A stretch of DNA of 64,000 bases from Streptomyces sp. HD (GCF_028369295.1 NZ_JAQMYP010000004.1:124001-188000), one strand, 5' to 3'. Counted from the stretch's first letter, positions 47,660-56,551 are shown. A program made the numbers and translations. Notes: generated by a model from the letters alone, not told the origin.

Positions 47660-48205
47660 ATGGAGCGCTTGGATCATCTTGAGCATCTGGACAAGCAACT
47701 GGTCGACGAGCTCGCCCAGGTGGCGCGCGAGACCGTACGCGACGAGCTGCGCGAGCAGACCCGCAGGCAGCGCCGCCGCGCCATGCTCTACGCCGCGTCC
47801 GGCGCCGTCGCCCTGTACGCGGGCGCGGCCCTCGCGCTCGCCCTGGGGCTCGGCCTCGCCGCCGGGCTGCCGGACTGGGCCGCCGCACTGATCACCGCGG
47901 TGATCCTCGGCGCGATGGCGTACGCACTGCGCGGCGCGGCACGCCCGTCGGCGTCCCGGCCGACGCCGCGATCGCAGACCGACGACGCGCAGGGACACGC
48001 CGCCGGCGGCACGGCGCCGACCGCCCCGCCGGGCGGGCCCGGCATGCCGTACCCGCCGATGCCGCCCGGACCGCCCGCGGCCGGAGCGACCGGGGCCACC
48101 GGGGCGGGGGCGACGGGCACGACCGGCGCCGTACCGCCGCAGACGCCGGGAGCGCCGCCGCACCCGGACGACGTCGACCCCGAGCAGCCGCATCACCGGG
48201 CGTGA
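47660..48205 (+). CDS. phage-holin-superfamily (Phage_holin_3_6-like) membrane protein
   Basis: A 181-residue protein. The N-terminal 40 residues form an amphipathic helix (LDKQLVDELAQVARETVRDE), followed by two membrane helices (MLYAASGAVALYAGAALALA and AALITAVILGAMAYAL) and a long Pro/Gly/Ala-rich tail (about 105-181). Chromosomal actinobacterial members of this group, despite the name, are not known phage holins. ATG at 47660. The SDR gene starts 7 nt after the stop, suggesting an operon. Confidence 0.8.
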   Translation: MERLDHLEHLDKQLVDELAQVARETVRDELREQTRRQRRRAMLYAASGAVALYAGAALALALGLGLAAGLPDWAAALITAVILGAMAYALRGAARPSASRPTPRSQTDDAQGHAAGGTAPTAPPGGPGMPYPPMPPGPPAAGATGATGAGATGTTGAVPPQTPGAPPHPDDVDPEQPHHRA

Positions 48206-48212
48206 CGCCGCC

Positions 48213-49265
48213 GTGCGCGGGCCGAGGAAGGGAGACCTGCCGGGGCGGCGCGGCAGGGTCGTCGTGGTCACCGGGGCCAGCGGAGGCGTGGGCCGGGCCG
48301 CCGCCCGTGCCTTCGCCGCACGGGGCGACCGGGTCGCCCTGCTGGCCCGGGGCCGCGAGGGTCTCGCCGGGGCAGCGGACGAGGTGCAGCGGGCCGGTGG
48401 TGAGGCGCTGGTCGTCACCGTGGACATGGCCGACGCCAAGGCGGTCGACGACGCGGCCCAGCAGGTCGCCGACGCCTTCGGGCACATCGACGTCTGGGTC
48501 AACAACGCCTTCGCCGGGGTCTTCGCGCCGTTCACCGAGGTCACCCCGGACGAGTTCCGGCGGGTGACCGAAGTGACGTACCTGGGCTATGTGTTCGGCA
48601 CCCGGGCCGCCCTGCGCCACATGCTGCCGCGCGACCGGGGCACGGTCGTGCAGGTCGGGTCCGCGCTCGCCTACCGGGGGATTCCGCTGCAGTCGGCGTA
48701 CTGCGGTGCGAAGCACGCCATCCAGGGCTTCAACGAGTCGCTGCGCTGCGAGCTGCTCCACCGGGGGAGCCGGGTGCGTACGACGATGGTGCAGCTCCCC
48801 GCGCTCAACACCCCGCAGTTCGACTGGGTGTTGAACCGGCTGCCGGGGCGGGCCCGGCCGGTGGCGCCGGTGTACCAGCCGGAGGTGGCCGCGCGGGCGA
48901 TCGTGCACGCCGCCGGGCACGGGCGGCGCAGGGAGTACTGGGTGGGCGGCTCCACGGTGGCGACGCTGATCGCCAACGCCGTCGTGCCCGGTGTGCTGGA
49001 CCGGTATCTGGCGCGGAGCGGGTTCGAGGCACAGCAGGACGAGGGGGAGCCGGCGGGCCAGGGCAACCTGTGGACGCCGGCCGACGGGCCGCACGGGCGG
49101 GACTTCGGGGCACACGGGCGCTTCGACCAGGAAGCGGTGGGCGGCGGCCCGCAGGAGTGGGCGTCGCGGAACCGGGGGCGGATGGGGGCGGGCGGGGCCG
49201 TCGTGGCGCTGGGTGCCCTGGCGACCGCCGGGCTGCGTCGTCGGCGACGTCACGCCACCTGGTAG
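48213..49265 (+). CDS. short-chain dehydrogenase/reductase (extended C-terminus)
   Basis: A 350-residue SDR. NAD(P)-binding VVVVTGASGGVGRAAARAF (about 17-35), WVNNAFAG as the NNAG motif, and the catalytic SAYCGAKHA (Tyr-x3-Lys). Beyond the classical 250-residue core there is a C-terminal extension with WVGGSTVATLIANAVVPG, then a GAVVALGALATAGLRRRRR tail that may be a membrane anchor. The GTG start lies 7 nt after the holin-like gene. The last codons belong to a repeat that recurs beyond the stop. Confidence 0.88.
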   Translation: MRGPRKGDLPGRRGRVVVVTGASGGVGRAAARAFAARGDRVALLARGREGLAGAADEVQRAGGEALVVTVDMADAKAVDDAAQQVADAFGHIDVWVNNAFAGVFAPFTEVTPDEFRRVTEVTYLGYVFGTRAALRHMLPRDRGTVVQVGSALAYRGIPLQSAYCGAKHAIQGFNESLRCELLHRGSRVRTTMVQLPALNTPQFDWVLNRLPGRARPVAPVYQPEVAARAIVHAAGHGRRREYWVGGSTVATLIANAVVPGVLDRYLARSGFEAQQDEGEPAGQGNLWTPADGPHGRDFGAHGRFDQEAVGGGPQEWASRNRGRMGAGGAVVALGALATAGLRRRRRHATW

Positions 49266-49353
49266 ACGTCAGCCACCTGCTGGACTGCTGGTAGACGTCA
49301 TCCACCTGTTGGACATCTTGGACATCACCTGGTGGACGTCACGCCACCTGGTA
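49246..49353. repeat. four-copy GACGTCA-CCACCTG repeat between convergent genes
   Basis: Copies: GACGTCACGCCACCTGGTA (49246-49264), GACGTCAGCCACCTGCTGG (49265-49283), GACGTCATCCACCTGTTGG (49294-49312) and GACGTCACGCCACCTGGTA (49335-49353). Copies 1 and 4 are identical over 19 bp and encode the C-terminal codons of the SDR and of the convergent enolase-superfamily gene respectively. Confidence 0.85.
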
Positions 49354-50430
49354 CTCCTCCACCTCCTGTGCCCGCAGCGTCAGTCCGTGCCCCATGCCCC
49401 GGGTCGGGGTGACCGTGCCGCCCTTCGGGTCCAGGGCGCCGGTGAAGAACATGTCCTCCATGCGGACGTGGTCGTGGAACCACTCGATGTGGCGCAGATT
49501 GGGGATCGCGGCGGCGACGGCGGCGTGGGCGTGCGGGGCGCAGTGGGCCGAGACCTCCAGGCCGTGGGCCTGGGCGAGGGCGGCGGCGCGGAGGAACTCC
49601 GTGATGCCGCCGCAGCGGGTGGCGTCGATCTGGAGGCAGTCGACCGCGCCCGCGCCGATCATGCGGGCGAAGTACGGGAGGTCGTAGCCGTACTCTCCGG
49701 CCGTGACATCGCAGTCCAGCGTGTCGCGGACCAGGCGCAGACCCGGCAGATCGTCCGAGGACACCGGCTCCTCGAACCAGCCGACGCCGTGCTCGACGAG
49801 GGCCCGGCCGACGCGGACGGCCTGTTTGCGGTTGTAGGCGCCGTTGGCGTCCACGTACAACTCGGCCTCGGGGCCGATCACCTGACGCGCGGCCTTGACC
49901 CGGGCCACGTCCCGCTGGACCGACTGCCCCCGGTCCTCGCCGATCTTGATCTTCACGCGCGGGATGTGCTGGCCGTGCACCCAGCCGTTCAACTGCGCTT
50001 CCAGATGCTTGTCGTGGTACGTCGTGAAGCCTCCGCTGCCGTAGACCGGGACCCGTTCCCGGCACGCGCCCAGCAGGCGGACCAGGGGCAGTTCCATCAG
50101 GCGGGCCTTGAGGTCCCACAGGGCGATGTCCAGCGCCGAGATCGCGCACGCGGCGACGCCCGGGCGGCCGGCGTTGCGGACCGCGCGGGACATCGCGTCG
50201 TGGGCGGCCGGGATGTCGAGGGCGCTACGGCCTTCGAGGAGCGGTGCGAGATGGTCGCGCAGGAAGTCGCCGATCGCCGCCGGACCGTACGTCCAGCCGG
50301 TGCCGGTCGTGTCGCCCGCCGTCACCTCGGCGATCACCAGGGTCGTGGAGTTCCAGGTCAGCGTGCCGTCCGCCTCGGGGGCGTCGGTGGGCACCGTGTA
50401 GACGGAGACGACGGGGAGACGGAGTTTCAT
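49339..50430 (-). CDS. mandelate racemase/muconate lactonising enzyme family protein
   Basis: A 363-residue enolase-superfamily enzyme. Catalytic-type residues in order: RVKIKIG (Lys-x-Lys), YVDANGAY (Asp), WFEEPVS (Glu), TAGEYGYD (Glu), QIDATRCGG (Asp) and SAHCAPHAH (His). The Lys-x-Lys plus Asp-His dyad is that of the mandelate racemase subgroup, so racemisation or sugar-acid dehydration is likely; the substrate is open. ATG at 50430 is chosen. It lies 17 nt after the LLM gene and is probably cotranscribed. Confidence 0.87.
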   Translation of the reverse strand: MKLRLPVVSVYTVPTDAPEADGTLTWNSTTLVIAEVTAGDTTGTGWTYGPAAIGDFLRDHLAPLLEGRSALDIPAAHDAMSRAVRNAGRPGVAACAISALDIALWDLKARLMELPLVRLLGACRERVPVYGSGGFTTYHDKHLEAQLNGWVHGQHIPRVKIKIGEDRGQSVQRDVARVKAARQVIGPEAELYVDANGAYNRKQAVRVGRALVEHGVGWFEEPVSSDDLPGLRLVRDTLDCDVTAGEYGYDLPYFARMIGAGAVDCLQIDATRCGGITEFLRAAALAQAHGLEVSAHCAPHAHAAVAAAIPNLRHIEWFHDHVRMEDMFFTGALDPKGGTVTPTRGMGHGLTLRAQEVEEYQVA

Positions 50431-50447
50431 CGTGGGTCGCCTTCTTG

Positions 50448-51404
50448 TCACCGCTGGAGCTGCGGGAGCACCTTCGTACGGTAGAAGTCGAAGAAGCCGC
50501 GCTGGTCGGGGCCGATCTGGTTGACGTAGATCCGGTCGAAGCCGGCCTCGGTGAAGGCGTTCAGGGCGGAGATGTGGTCGTCAGGGGCGTCGCCGCACAC
50601 CGTCCGTTCGCGCACCATGTCCTCGGTGATCAGCGGTTCCAGCTGCTCGAAGTGGCTGGGGGAGGGCAGGATCTGGCCCATCTCGCCGGGCAGCAGTTGG
50701 TTGGACCACAGCCGGTGGACCGTGCGGACGGCCTCGGCGCGGTCGGTGCCGTAGCAGACCTTCGTGCCGCCCATCGCGGGCTTGCCGTGTCCGCCGCCTT
50801 TGCGGAACTGGGTGACCAGGTCCTCGTCCGGCATCATCGTGATGTAGCCGTCGCCGACCCGGGCCGCCAGCGCCGTCGCCGCTGGACCGAAGCCGGAGAT
50901 GTCGATCGGGACGGGCTCGTCGGGGACCGTGTAGAGGCGGGCGTTCTCCACCCGGTAGTGATTGCCGGAGTGGCTGATCTCCTCTCCGGAGAACAGCCTG
51001 CGCATGATCAGGATCGCCTCCTCCAGCATGTCCATGCGGACGCTGGCGGGTGGCCACACATGGCCGAGGATGTGCTCGTTGAGGGCCTCGCCGGTGCCGA
51101 CGCCGAGCCGGAAACGGCCGTTCGTCAGCACCGCGCAGGTCGCCGCGGCCTGGGCCACCACCGCCGGGTGGATCCGCACCGTCGGGCAGGTCACGGCCGT
51201 CTCGATCGGCAGTGACACCGCCTCCGAGAGCGCGCCGATCACCGACCACACGAAGGGGCTCTCGCCCTGTGCGTCGTTCCACGGGTGGTAGTGGTCCGAG
51301 ATCCACAGCGATTCGAACCCGGCCTGTTCGGCCATCCTTGCCTGTTCGACGAGATCGGCCGGACGGAACTCCTCGCTGGCCAGGAAGTAGCCGTACTCGG
51401 GCAT
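50448..51404 (-). CDS. LLM-class F420-dependent oxidoreductase
   Basis: A 318-residue luciferase-like TIM barrel of the F420-dependent group. MPEYGYFLASEEFRPADLVE then ARMAEQAGFESLWISDHYHP, with VWSVIGALSEA and RFRLGVGTGEALNEHILG, match TIGR03557-type enzymes related to F420-dependent glucose-6-phosphate dehydrogenase. Needs coenzyme F420, a common actinobacterial cofactor. The start follows GGAGGAG. It precedes the enolase-superfamily gene in a two-gene operon, possibly a sugar or small-acid pathway. Confidence 0.9.
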   Translation of the reverse strand: MPEYGYFLASEEFRPADLVEQARMAEQAGFESLWISDHYHPWNDAQGESPFVWSVIGALSEAVSLPIETAVTCPTVRIHPAVVAQAAATCAVLTNGRFRLGVGTGEALNEHILGHVWPPASVRMDMLEEAILIMRRLFSGEEISHSGNHYRVENARLYTVPDEPVPIDISGFGPAATALAARVGDGYITMMPDEDLVTQFRKGGGHGKPAMGGTKVCYGTDRAEAVRTVHRLWSNQLLPGEMGQILPSPSHFEQLEPLITEDMVRERTVCGDAPDDHISALNAFTEAGFDRIYVNQIGPDQRGFFDFYRTKVLPQLQR

Positions 51405-51613
51405 GGGAACTCCTCCGGGAGTGGCGCGGCACGGGGCCTCCGTGTCGGCGGCGGGGGACGGTCGCCGTTCCGGGTACCCGGGGGGCCGGTCGGAAACCGG
51501 GCCGTCCGGGGTGACAGGCCGTAATGCGACGCTGCCCGCGGTCCACGTTTGGCGGCACTGACCAGGGGGACGCGGAAGGCTCCCGAGGTACGCGACAGCG
51601 TCGGAGGCCCATC

Positions 51614-53338
51614 GTGAGTCGACCCCGCATCGTGATCGTCGGCGCCGGATTCGCCGGGTACCGGGCGGCCCGCACCCTGTCCCGGCTGGCCCGGAACCAC
51701 GTCGACATCACCCTGCTGAACCCGACCGACTACTTCCTGTATCTGCCCCTGCTGCCCCAGGTCGCCGCCGGCATCCTGGAACCGCGCCGGGTGACCGTCT
51801 CGCTCTCCGGCACCCTGCCCCACGTACGGCTGGTGCTGGGCGAGGCCGATGCGATCGACCTCGACGGACGCACCGTGCACTACGCCGGGCCCGAGGGCGA
51901 CCGCGGGACCCTGCCCTTCGACCGGCTGATCCTCGCCGCGGGCAGCGTCAACAAGCTGCTGCCCATCCCCGGCGTCGCCGAGCACGCACACGGTTTCCGC
52001 GGGCTGCCCGAGGCGCTGTACCTGCGTGACCACGTGACCCGGCAGGTGGAGCTGGCGGCGGCCGTCGACGACCCCGGCACCTGCTCGGCGCGCTGCACCT
52101 TCGTCGTGGTCGGCGCCGGATACACGGGCACCGAGGTCGCCGCGCAGGGCCAGTTGTTCACCGACTCCCTGGTGCGCAAACAGCCGTTGCGGTCCGGCAT
52201 GCGGCCGCGCTGGCTGCTGCTCGACGTCGCCGAGCGCGTCCTGCCCGAGCTGGACGAGAGGCTCTCGCGCACCGCGGACCGGGTGCTGCGGCAGCGGGGT
52301 GTGGAGGTGCGGATGGGCACCTCGGTGAAGGAGGCCACGCACAGCGGGGTGCTGCTGACCGACGGCTCGTTCGTCGACACCCGCACGGTGGTGTGGTGCG
52401 TCGGTGTACGGCCCGACCCGCTCGCCGAGTCCCTCGGGCTGCCGCTGGAACGAGGCCGCCTCCTCGTCGACCCGTACCTCCAGGTGCCCGGCCGGCGCGA
52501 GCTGTTCGCCGCCGGGGACGGGGCCGCGGTGCCCGACCTGGAGAGGCCGGGGCGCGGGGGGTCTGGGGGATCTCCCCCAGAAAGGCACAGTACGCCGATG
52601 ACCGCGCAGCATGCCTGGCGGCACGGCAAGGCCGTGGCCCACAACGTCGCCGCGTCGCTCGGCTTCGGTGAGCCGCGCCCCTACCGCCATCGCGACAAGG
52701 GCTTCGCCGTGGACCTGGGCGGCGTCAAGGCGGCCGCCAACCCGTTCGGTGTGCCGCTGTCCGGCGTGGCGGCTGGCGCCGTCACCCGCGGCTACCACCT
52801 CGCCGCGATGCCGGGCAACCGGATCCGCGTCGCCGCCGACTGGCTCCTGGACGCCGTACTGCCGCGCCAGGCCGTGCAATTGGGGCTCGTCCGGTCGTGG
52901 GCGGTGCCGCTGGACACCGCGTCGCCGGAACTGGTCCGGGCACCGGGGCCGCAGAGGGCGGGGGGAGCCTCCGGGGGAGCTTCGAGGGGGGCGTCGGGGG
53001 GAACCCAGCCCGCGGTTTCCGACCGGACACCCGCGGTTTCCGACCAGACAGGGGAGCCCGAGATGACCGAGAAACGCCGGGTGCTCGACGAGTCCGCGAG
53101 GAACGAGCCCGTGAAGAAGAGGAGCCGGCCCGCAGGCGACCCCGTCCAGGACCCCGACGCCGCCACGCACGCCGAACCCCCCGGCCCCATAAGGCGCTCC
53201 GATCTGCGAGCCGCCCACGAGGCACGCTCCGGCACTTCCGACACCCCCGACGCCCCCGCGGTCCACAAGCCGCACCCCCAAGCCCCCGAACGCCGCTCCC
53301 ACAACCCCAACTCCACCCCTTCGGAAGGAGCCTCATGA
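51614..53338 (+). CDS. type II NADH dehydrogenase-like FAD oxidoreductase with long disordered tail
   Basis: A 574-residue NDH-2-type enzyme, which passes electrons from NADH to quinone at the membrane without pumping. FAD motif IVIVGAGFAGYRAA (6-19), NAD motif FVVVGAGYTGTEVAA (about 170-184), and LFAAGDGAAVPDL. A hairpin-forming repeat (52551-52590) adds residues GRGGSGGSPPERHS just after the GDGAAVPDL motif. The last 115 residues are a charged, low-complexity tail with a 21-bp tandem repeat (PAVSDRT/PAVSDQT). GTG at 51614. The stop overlaps the transketolase start. Confidence 0.9.
   Translation: MSRPRIVIVGAGFAGYRAARTLSRLARNHVDITLLNPTDYFLYLPLLPQVAAGILEPRRVTVSLSGTLPHVRLVLGEADAIDLDGRTVHYAGPEGDRGTLPFDRLILAAGSVNKLLPIPGVAEHAHGFRGLPEALYLRDHVTRQVELAAAVDDPGTCSARCTFVVVGAGYTGTEVAAQGQLFTDSLVRKQPLRSGMRPRWLLLDVAERVLPELDERLSRTADRVLRQRGVEVRMGTSVKEATHSGVLLTDGSFVDTRTVVWCVGVRPDPLAESLGLPLERGRLLVDPYLQVPGRRELFAAGDGAAVPDLERPGRGGSGGSPPERHSTPMTAQHAWRHGKAVAHNVAASLGFGEPRPYRHRDKGFAVDLGGVKAAANPFGVPLSGVAAGAVTRGYHLAAMPGNRIRVAADWLLDAVLPRQAVQLGLVRSWAVPLDTASPELVRAPGPQRAGGASGGASRGASGGTQPAVSDRTPAVSDQTGEPEMTEKRRVLDESARNEPVKKRSRPAGDPVQDPDAATHAEPPGPIRRSDLRAAHEARSGTSDTPDAPAVHKPHPQAPERRSHNPNSTPSEGAS
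52551..52590. repeat. palindromic dispersed repeat inside the NDH-2 gene
   Basis: The core TCTGGGGGA-TC-TCCCCCAGA (52562-52581) is a 9-bp perfect inverted repeat, flanked by a G-run and AAGGCACAG. I recognise GGGGGTCTGGGGG and CCCCCAGAAAGGCACAG-like strings as a frequent Streptomyces repeat. It is in frame. Confidence 0.7.
53009..53050 (+). repeat. 21-bp tandem duplication in the NDH-2 tail
   Basis: Two head-to-tail 21-bp units that differ at one base encode PAVSDRT and PAVSDQT. It lies in the disordered tail just upstream of the transketolase gene and suggests slippage. Confidence 0.9.
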
Positions 53339-55182
53339 ACACCGCCGAACTCGTCGAGCTCGCCCAGCAGTTGCGTGTGGACAGTGTGCGGGCCTCCGCC
53401 GCGGCGGGATCGGGGCATCCAACGTCGTCGATGTCCGCCGCCGATCTGACGGCCGTACTCCTCGCCAACCACCTCCGCTACGACTTCGACCGGCCCGCCC
53501 ACCCCGGCAACGACCGCCTCGTCCTCTCCAAGGGGCACGCCTCGCCCCTGCTGTACGCCGCCTACAAGGCGGCCGGGGCCATCGAGGACGGTGAGTTGGT
53601 CACCTTCCGCAAGCTCGGCAGCCGTCTCGAAGGGCACCCGACGCCCAGGCGGCTGCCGTGGGTGGAGACGGCGACCGGTTCGCTCGGGCAGGGGCTGCCG
53701 GTCGGGGTGGGGATCGCGCTGGCCGGGAAGCGGCTCGACCGGGCCGGGTACCGGGTGTGGGTGCTGTGCGGGGACAGCGAGCTCGCCGAGGGATCCGTGT
53801 GGGAGGCCGCCGAGCACGCGGCGTATGAGCATCTGGACAACCTCACCGCGATCGTCGACGTGAACCGGCTGGGCCAGCGCGGCCCGACCCGGCACGGCCA
53901 CGATCTCGACGCCTACGCCCGCCGCTTCCAGGCCTTCGGCTGGCACACCGTCGAGGTGGACGGGCATGACGTGGACGCCGTGGACCGGGCGTTCGGGGAG
54001 GCCGGGTCCACCACCGGGCAGCCCACCGTGATCCTCGCCCGCACCCTCAAGGGCAAGGGCGTCGAGTCCGTCCAGGACCGGGAGGGACTGCACGGCAAGC
54101 CGCTGCCCGACCCCGACGAGGCCATCGCCGAACTCGGCGGGACCCGCGACATCCGCGTCAGCGTCCACGAACCGCCCGCCGCCCGTGCGCTGCACGCCGT
54201 GCACACCGGGCACCTCGAACTGCCCAGCTGGGACCAGGGGGAGGAGGTGGCCACCCGCAACGCCTACGGTGAGGCGCTGGCCGCCCTCGGCAGCGCGCGC
54301 GGTGACGTCGTCGCCCTCGACGGCGAGGTCGGTGACTCCACCCGCGCCGAGTTCTTCGCCAAGGCGCACCCCGACCGCTACTTCGAGTGCTACATCGCCG
54401 AGCAGCAGATGGTCGCCGCCGCGGTGGGGCTCGCGACCCGCGGCTGGGTGCCGTACGCCGCCACCTTCGCCGCCTTCCTCACCCGCGCCCACGATTTCGT
54501 GCGCATGGCGTCGATCAGCGGTTCCGACATCAACCTCGTCGGTTCGCACGCCGGCGTCGCGATCGGGCAGGACGGGCCAAGCCAGATGGGCCTGGAGGAC
54601 CTGGCGATGATGCGGGCCGTGCACGGCTCGACGGTGCTGTACCCGTGCGACGCCAACCAGACCGCGCGGCTCGTCGCCGCCATGGCCGGTCTGCGCGGCG
54701 TCCGCTATCTGCGCACCTCGCGCGGCGACAGCCCGGTGATCTACGGTCCCGACGAGGAGTTCCCCGTCGGCGGCAGCAAGGTGCTGCGCGCGAGCGACCG
54801 GGACCGGCTGACCGTCGTCGCGGCCGGCGTCACCGTGCACGAGGCGCTCGCCGCCGCCGACGCCCTGGACCGTGAGGGCATCCCGGTCAGGGTCGTCGAC
54901 CTGTACTCCGTCAAGCCCGTCGACCGGTCCACCCTGCGCCGGGCCGCCGAGGACACCGGCTGTCTGCTCACCGTGGAGGACCACCACGAGGAGGGCGGCA
55001 TCGGCGACGCCGTCCTCGACGCGTTCCTCGACGGGCGTCCGGTACCGCGCCTGGTCCGCCTCGCCGTCCGCAGGATGCCGGGCTCGGCCTCTCCGGACCA
55101 GCAGCTGCACTCCGCCGGCATCGACGCCGCGTCCATCGCCGCCGCGGGTCAGCTGCTGGTGGAGGAGGCAGTCGTACGGTGA
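53335..55182 (+). CDS. transketolase
   Basis: A 615-residue transketolase with both halves in one chain. The thiamine-diphosphate motif LCGDSELAEGSVWEAA then VDVNRLGQ is in the N-terminal domain (about 141-185); the pyrimidine domain has FFECYIAEQQMVAAAVGLA-like FECYIAEQQ with the catalytic Glu, and a C-terminal domain follows. Shorter than housekeeping TktA (about 690), it is a second, divergent transketolase. ATG at 53335 overlaps the NDH-2 stop (ATGA) and follows GGAAGGAG; its own stop overlaps ligD. Confidence 0.92.
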   Translation: MNTAELVELAQQLRVDSVRASAAAGSGHPTSSMSAADLTAVLLANHLRYDFDRPAHPGNDRLVLSKGHASPLLYAAYKAAGAIEDGELVTFRKLGSRLEGHPTPRRLPWVETATGSLGQGLPVGVGIALAGKRLDRAGYRVWVLCGDSELAEGSVWEAAEHAAYEHLDNLTAIVDVNRLGQRGPTRHGHDLDAYARRFQAFGWHTVEVDGHDVDAVDRAFGEAGSTTGQPTVILARTLKGKGVESVQDREGLHGKPLPDPDEAIAELGGTRDIRVSVHEPPAARALHAVHTGHLELPSWDQGEEVATRNAYGEALAALGSARGDVVALDGEVGDSTRAEFFAKAHPDRYFECYIAEQQMVAAAVGLATRGWVPYAATFAAFLTRAHDFVRMASISGSDINLVGSHAGVAIGQDGPSQMGLEDLAMMRAVHGSTVLYPCDANQTARLVAAMAGLRGVRYLRTSRGDSPVIYGPDEEFPVGGSKVLRASDRDRLTVVAAGVTVHEALAAADALDREGIPVRVVDLYSVKPVDRSTLRRAAEDTGCLLTVEDHHEEGGIGDAVLDAFLDGRPVPRLVRLAVRRMPGSASPDQQLHSAGIDAASIAAAGQLLVEEAVVR

Positions 55183-56117
55183 CCGGCGACGGCGATGCCA
55201 GGAAGGTGCGGGCCGGCCGCCGTACGGTCGAGGTCAAACGCGTCGGCAAGGTGCTCTTCCCCGGCGGCGGGGGCGCCAAGGAGTACACCAAGGGCGACCT
55301 TGTCGACTACCACCGGTCCGTCGCCCCGTTCATGCTGCCGCATCTGCGGGGCCGCCCGCTGATGCTGGAGCGGCATCCCGACGGTGTCGACGGACCCCGG
55401 TTCATGCAGAAGAACACCCCCGACCACTATCCGGAGTGGATCAGCCGCTTCGAGGTGCCCAAGGAGGACGGCACCGTCTGTCACACGGTGTGCGACGACA
55501 TCGCGACCCTCGTCTACCTCACCGACCAGGCCTGCCTCACCCTGCACCGCTGGCTCTCCCGCACCTCGGGCATCGACCGCCCCGACCGCCTGGTCTTCGA
55601 CCTGGATCCGGCCGACGACGACTTCGGGCAGGTCAGGGAGGCGGCCGGGTTTCTCGGCGAGCTGCTCGACGAACTGGGCCTGTCGTCGGCGCCGATGACC
55701 ACCGGATCGCGCGGGCTGCACATCGTCGTACCGCTGACCGGGCACCACGACTTCGACGAGGTCCGGGAGTTCGCCAAGGACGTCGCCGGGGCGCTGGAGT
55801 CGGCCCACCCCGACCGGTTCACCACGGCCGCCCGCAAGAAGGACCGCGGCGACCGCCTCTACCTCGACGTGCAGCGCAACGCCTACGCCCAGACAGCCGT
55901 CGTGCCCTACAGCGTCCGCGCCCGGCCCGGCGCCCCCGTCGCCACACCGATGGCCTGGGACGACCTGGACGATCCGGAGCTCGACGCGCGCCGCTGGAGC
56001 ATCGCCGACGCCGTGGAGCAGGCCCGCACCGACCCCTGGGCCGGGCTGATGGGCCGCAGCCGCGCCCTCGGACCCGCCCGGCGCAGACTCGACGCACTGC
56101 GTGGCCGTAGCACCTAG
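55179..56117 (+). CDS. LigD-type polymerase (PrimPol) domain protein for end joining
   Basis: A 312-residue stand-alone LigD polymerase domain, an archaeo-eukaryotic primase-like enzyme that adds nucleotides during non-homologous end joining. ERHPDG, DDIATLVYLTDQACLTLHRW, the catalytic VFDLDPADDD (Asp-x-Asp) and GSRGLHIVVPL (nucleotide-binding His) are intact. The ligase and phosphoesterase domains are absent. GTG at 55179 overlaps the transketolase stop (GTGA). No ku gene is nearby. The gas-vesicle cluster starts 53 bp downstream. Confidence 0.92.
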   Translation: MTGDGDARKVRAGRRTVEVKRVGKVLFPGGGGAKEYTKGDLVDYHRSVAPFMLPHLRGRPLMLERHPDGVDGPRFMQKNTPDHYPEWISRFEVPKEDGTVCHTVCDDIATLVYLTDQACLTLHRWLSRTSGIDRPDRLVFDLDPADDDFGQVREAAGFLGELLDELGLSSAPMTTGSRGLHIVVPLTGHHDFDEVREFAKDVAGALESAHPDRFTTAARKKDRGDRLYLDVQRNAYAQTAVVPYSVRARPGAPVATPMAWDDLDDPELDARRWSIADAVEQARTDPWAGLMGRSRALGPARRRLDALRGRST

Positions 56118-56170
56118 TTTCCCGGGTTTGGGTAACCCCCCTCAAGCCACTCGGAGTTCGAGGGGAGCCC

Positions 56171-56488
56171 ATGACCGATTCACACAACACACCCAGAACT
56201 TCAGGACAGAACTCGGGCGGAGGGGCCGGCGGGCCCGGCCCCATGGAAGTGCTGCGGCAGGCGCGTTCCGAGCTCAGTGAGCTCACCGGCATGACCGCCG
56301 AAACCGTGTCGTCCTTCGAACGGACCGACGACGGCTGGACGTTGGACATCGAGGTCCTGGAACTGGCCCGGGTCCCCGACACGATGAGTCTGCTGGCGAG
56401 CTACCGCGTCGAATGCGACCCCGACGGCCGCCTCACCGCCTACCGGCGCCTGCGCCGCTATGAGCGCGGGCGGTCCGACACCGAATAG
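56171..56488 (+). CDS. gvpO: gas vesicle protein GvpO
   Basis: A 105-residue GvpO, required for gas vesicle formation in several lineages; the exact role is unclear. A disordered Gly-rich N-terminus (about 1-25) precedes the conserved domain: ARSELSELTGMTAETVSSFE, DGWTLDIEVLELARVPDTMS and LASYRVECDPDGRLTAYRRL then RRYERG. First gene of the ten-gene cluster. AGGGGAGCCC precedes ATG. A GGGTAA string at 56130-56135 lies upstream without a clear -35 partner. Confidence 0.93.
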   Translation: MTDSHNTPRTSGQNSGGGAGGPGPMEVLRQARSELSELTGMTAETVSSFERTDDGWTLDIEVLELARVPDTMSLLASYRVECDPDGRLTAYRRLRRYERGRSDTE

Positions 56489-56551
56489 GCACGCACGCGT
56501 GGAACAGCACGCAGCGAAGAAGCACGCATCCAAGAAGGAGGAACGGTCCGT

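Noticed and set aside
47660..48205. Prophage holin
   Set aside because: No phage genes nearby; chromosomal holin-superfamily proteins of this length are common in actinobacteria.
56118..56170. Sigma-B-type promoter for gvpO (GGGTAA at 56130-56135)
   Set aside because: No GTTT- or GNNT-type -35 at 14-16 bp spacing; the match rests on one hexamer only.
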